64,000 nt of DNA from NCBI RefSeq assembly GCF_003254665.1, contig NZ_QHGY01000005.1:62001-126000 (forward strand), written 5' to 3'. Source of the stretch: Billgrantia lactosivorans (GTDB taxonomy: Bacteria > Pseudomonadota > Gammaproteobacteria > Pseudomonadales > Halomonadaceae). Both the position numbers and the translations under genes were made by a program. The notes under the pieces are model-generated. The model was not told the origin of the DNA, ran no database searches, and saw only the letters and a list, made by a program, of their open reading frames with translations. This document shows positions 61,511 through 64,000 of the stretch, piece after piece (position 1 is the stretch's first letter; every line of letters begins with the position of its first letter).

Positions 61511-62074
61511 TCACAGGGCGCCGGGCTCGGGCTCGCCGGCGTCGCGACGTTCGGGCAGCGGCATGTTGCGCCACGCCTCCGGGGCCTCGGGCACCCGGCC
61601 TTCCCAGGCCTCGAGCTGACTGACCGCCCAGTCGCGCAGCTGCTCGAAGGTGGGCCGTAGCTCGGCCTCCTGCCATGCCTGCAGCTGCGCCAGCGGCGTC
61701 AGACTGATCAGGATGGTGGCCACCACCAGCACCGCCGCCCCCCGGGCGACCCCGAAGCAGGCGCCGGCGACGCGGTTGAAGAAGCCCATGCCGACCCACT
61801 CCACGGCGGCATGCACCATGCGAATGACGATACCGCAAAGCAGGACCACGCCGAGAATCACCAGCACGAAGGCCAGTACCAGCCGGCCGTCGGCATTCTC
61901 GATCAGGCCCGACAGCAGGTCTGCCACCGGCTCGGCGAGCAGCCGCGCCGCCAGCAGCGCGATGATCCATGCCGCCAGCCCCAGGCCCTCGCGGACCAGG
62001 CCGCGCATGAAGCCGGCCAGGGTCGAGACGGCCAGCACGGCGAGAAAGCCCCAGTCGATCCAGGTCAGGGTCAT
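61511..62074 (-). CDS. cvpA: colicin V production family protein CvpA
   Basis: 187 residues, four membrane helices in the first 120 residues (WIDWGFLAVLAVSTLAGFMRG, FVLVILGVVLLCGIVIR). Role in envelope homeostasis is incompletely known; the cvpA-purF linkage is conserved in gammaproteobacteria. Four bases separate it from the SPOR gene. Confidence 0.94.
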   Translation of the reverse strand: MTLTWIDWGFLAVLAVSTLAGFMRGLVREGLGLAAWIIALLAARLLAEPVADLLSGLIENADGRLVLAFVLVILGVVLLCGIVIRMVHAAVEWVGMGFFNRVAGACFGVARGAAVLVVATILISLTPLAQLQAWQEAELRPTFEQLRDWAVSQLEAWEGRVPEAPEAWRNMPLPERRDAGEPEPGAL

Positions 62075-62078
62075 GGTC

Positions 62079-62789
62079 TCACTCTCTCACCCGTACCAGC
62101 AGCCCCTGGAGGTTGGCCCGCTCCTTCACCGCGTTCATCGCCAGCTCACCGGACTCCGAGGAGTCGAAGGGGCCCACGTAGACCGTGGTCATGCCGTTGT
62201 CACGCTGCCGGCTGTAGACGGGAAAGCCCTGCTCCTGCAGTTGGGACTCGAGGCGCTCGGCGTTGCCCGACTCGCCGAAGCTGCCCACCTGTACAGCCCA
62301 TTCTCCGCTGGGCGAGGCACCCTCCGCAGGGGCCTGGCGCTCGGCCTCCGGCTCGGAGCCGGCGTCATCCTCGGACTGGCCGCTTGCCAGGCGCTCGGAG
62401 GCGGCCTGGGCGAGGTCGGCGATCGGATCCTGCCGCGGCGCCTCGGCCGGCTCGGTGTCGCCGTTCGTTGCACCCTGTTCCAGCGCCAGCGCCGGCTCTG
62501 ACTCGACCCGTGCCGGGTCATCGGGCTCGGCTTCGACCTGCTCGAGCGGCGGAGGCGGCTCCACCTGCTCGGAGCCCGTCTCGGGCGAGCGAATCTGGCC
62601 CAGGCTCGTCGGCGGCTCGGGATCGGGCACATTGCGCCGCTCCACCGGTACCGGCTGCTCGATGGTCAGCACCGGCTGGGGGCGCTCGTCGCGGGGCGCC
62701 GGTTCATCGAACAGCATCGGCACGAAAATCACCGCCAGGGCAATCAGGATGATCGCACCGCTGATTCGTTCGCGCATTCCGTACTTCAT
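62079..62789 (-). CDS. dedD: SPOR domain protein DedD-like
   Basis: 236 residues from the ATG at 62789, with GGAGGGG five bases upstream. One N-terminal helix (GAIILIALAVIFVPMLFDE), a long Pro/Glu-rich linker, and a C-terminal SPOR domain (about 160-236: WAVQVGSFGESGNAERLESQ, TTVYVGPFDSS) that binds denuded peptidoglycan at the septum. Operon position between folC and cvpA is typical. Confidence 0.94.
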   Translation of the reverse strand: MKYGMRERISGAIILIALAVIFVPMLFDEPAPRDERPQPVLTIEQPVPVERRNVPDPEPPTSLGQIRSPETGSEQVEPPPPLEQVEAEPDDPARVESEPALALEQGATNGDTEPAEAPRQDPIADLAQAASERLASGQSEDDAGSEPEAERQAPAEGASPSGEWAVQVGSFGESGNAERLESQLQEQGFPVYSRQRDNGMTTVYVGPFDSSESGELAMNAVKERANLQGLLVRVRE

Positions 62790-62806
62790 CAACCCCTCCT
62801 GCCCCG

Positions 62807-64000
62807 CTAGGCCGCCTGCGCCTGCTTCCACGCCAGTATGGCCGCCACCGTATGGAAGGAGCCGCATACCAGCACGCGATCGTCGGGCGCCAGGCGCCCG
62901 GCCAGCCACGACGCCCCGTCCTCGGGAGTCTGGCCCTGGTAAGCGACATGTTCTCCGTGCGCCTCGATGCGCCCCGCCAGGTCCGCGGCGGGACGTGACC
63001 GCTCGCCGGCCAGGGTCACCGCAACCCAGCCATCCGCCACCTCGGCGAGGGCCGCGATGACACCGTCGGCATCCTTGTCGCCCAGCATGCCGAGCAGCAC
63101 CCAGGTGCGCCCACGGCATGGCTGCGCCGCCAGCCTGCTCGCCAGGTAGGCGGCCGCGTGCGGGTTGTGGCCGACGTCCAGGCACCACTGTCCCAGCCAC
63201 TGCATGCGACCGGGTACCTGCAGTTCACGCAGCGCCAGCCGGCAATTCACCTCGTCGAGCGCAACGCCCGCCGATACCAGCGCCTGCAGCGCCGTAGCCG
63301 CATTGTCCAGCGGCAGGCCTGGGTCAGGCAAGTCCGCGAGGCGCGGGGGCGTCCCTTCGGCGGCAGCCCCCAGCCAGCTGAAGCGCCCCTCGACGCCGCG
63401 CTTCCAGTGAAAGTCATGGCCCAGCAGCGTGACCGGCGCGCCCAGCGCCTCGGCGCATTGGCCCACGCTGGCGGGCAACTGGCTGCTGCCCAGGACGGCG
63501 GGATGACCGGCGCGCATGATGCCGGCCTTCTCTCGCCCGATACCATCGAGGTCGCTGCCGAGGTAGTCGGCATGGTCGAGGGCAATGGTGGTGATGACGG
63601 CGACATCGGCATCGATCACGTTGACCGCATCGAGCCTTCCCCCCAGTCCGACCTCGAGCACGGCAAGGTCGGGGCGGCAGCGGGCGATGACCCAAAGTGC
63701 TGCCAGGGTGCCGGCTTCGAAGTAGGTCAGGCTCACGGGATCGCCGGCCAGCCGCGCCGAGTCGACGGCTTCGAAGCCGGCGATGAGGCTGGCATCGTCC
63801 GCTTCACGGCCATCGAGCCGCAGCCTTTCGTTGTAGCGCAGCAGGTGGGGCGAGGTGTAGGCGGCGGTGGCAAGGCCATGCGCCCGGGCCACGGCCTCGA
63901 TGATCGCCACCGTCGAGCCCTTGCCGTTGGTGCCGGCCACGGTGATGATGCACGGAGCCAGGCGCTGCTCCAGCAGCCCCATGCGGCGGGCGACCTCGGC
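62807..64000 (-). CDS. folC: dihydrofolate/folylpolyglutamate synthase (N-terminus cut by window edge)
   Basis: About 398 residues are visible; the start lies beyond 64000. P-loop VAGTNGKGST, the TSPHLLRYNERL loop, and the ligase C-terminal domain (VDGVIA-type, ending GSFHTVAAILAW). Adds glutamate to dihydropteroate and folates. First gene of folC-dedD-cvpA-purF-metZ in view; 17 bases from dedD. Confidence 0.96.
   Translation of the reverse strand, partial: AEVARRMGLLEQRLAPCIITVAGTNGKGSTVAIIEAVARAHGLATAAYTSPHLLRYNERLRLDGREADDASLIAGFEAVDSARLAGDPVSLTYFEAGTLAALWVIARCRPDLAVLEVGLGGRLDAVNVIDADVAVITTIALDHADYLGSDLDGIGREKAGIMRAGHPAVLGSSQLPASVGQCAEALGAPVTLLGHDFHWKRGVEGRFSWLGAAAEGTPPRLADLPDPGLPLDNAATALQALVSAGVALDEVNCRLALRELQVPGRMQWLGQWCLDVGHNPHAAAYLASRLAAQPCRGRTWVLLGMLGDKDADGVIAALAEVADGWVAVTLAGERSRPAADLAGRIEAHGEHVAYQGQTPEDGASWLAGRLAPDDRVLVCGSFHTVAAILAWKQAQAA

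Noticed and set aside
1..64000. Mobile elements, prophage or horizontally acquired island
   Set aside because: No transposase, integrase, att-like repeats or phage genes. tRNA-Ala and the Gly-Cys-Leu cluster are not followed by integrase genes, and codon use looks even.

Overview
The window looks like chromosomal DNA of a GC-rich gammaproteobacterium, most likely Halomonas or a close relative (family Halomonadaceae). This rests on the GC-rich codon choice, the many acidic proteins, and gene orders typical of gammaproteobacteria: gacA-uvrC-pgsA-tRNA(Gly-Cys-Leu), folC-dedD-cvpA-purF-metZ and ihfB-lapA-lapB. Genus is an inference; no rRNA is present. I see no mobile element, prophage, CRISPR array or plasmid gene.

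Positions 1-32033 form a nearly continuous flagellar region. On the minus strand at the left lie fliC (C-terminus cut by the window edge), fliD, an orphan MotB-like stator-type protein, and a large CBS-PAS-GGDEF-EAL protein whose EAL active site is altered. flaG (plus) and fliE (minus) follow. fliFGHIJKLMNOPQR run on the plus strand, tightly overlapped. flgBCDEFGHIJKL run towards them on the minus strand, and the two blocks converge on tandem terminators near 19.4 kb. flgA and flgMN complete the set. Five well-matched sigma-28 promoters (TAAAG-N14-GCCGNNNN) precede fliC, fliD, flaG, flgK and flgM, so the late-gene circuit can be read directly: FlgM restrains sigma-28 until the hook is finished, then filament and cap genes fire. 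fliA, flhA/B/F, fliS/T, motA and the chemotaxis genes are not in the window.

Positions 32.2-36.3 kb hold a divergent pair of cyclic-di-GMP proteins: an intact membrane diguanylate cyclase and a PAS-GGDEF-EAL protein degenerate in both catalytic motifs. A third intact cyclase lies at 49.9 kb. Next come an amidase, a small membrane-anchored protein, a Crp/Fnr regulator with a duplicated 3' end and tRNA-Ala. Then gacA-uvrC-pgsA and a tRNA-Gly/Cys/Leu cluster behind a consensus promoter.

From 43.3 kb to the right edge the content is mostly housekeeping: nadB, sdhE-ygfX, ihfB-lapA-lapB facing pyrF, cfa, an aromatic/aspartate aminotransferase, a second Crp/Fnr regulator divergent from an NCS2-type permease, a Spy/CpxP-like protein, a PAS protein translationally coupled to a MATE exporter, yceJ-yceI, and the folC-dedD-cvpA-purF-metZ operon (folC cut by the right edge).

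I do not see an obvious new defence or biosynthetic system. The points most worth a second look are the orphan MotB-like protein, the altered EAL protein beside the late flagellar genes, a triplicated N-terminal module in FliN, an in-frame tandem repeat just after the flaG stop codon, a strong-SD mini-ORF ahead of the degenerate GGDEF-EAL gene, and the coupled PAS-MATE pair.
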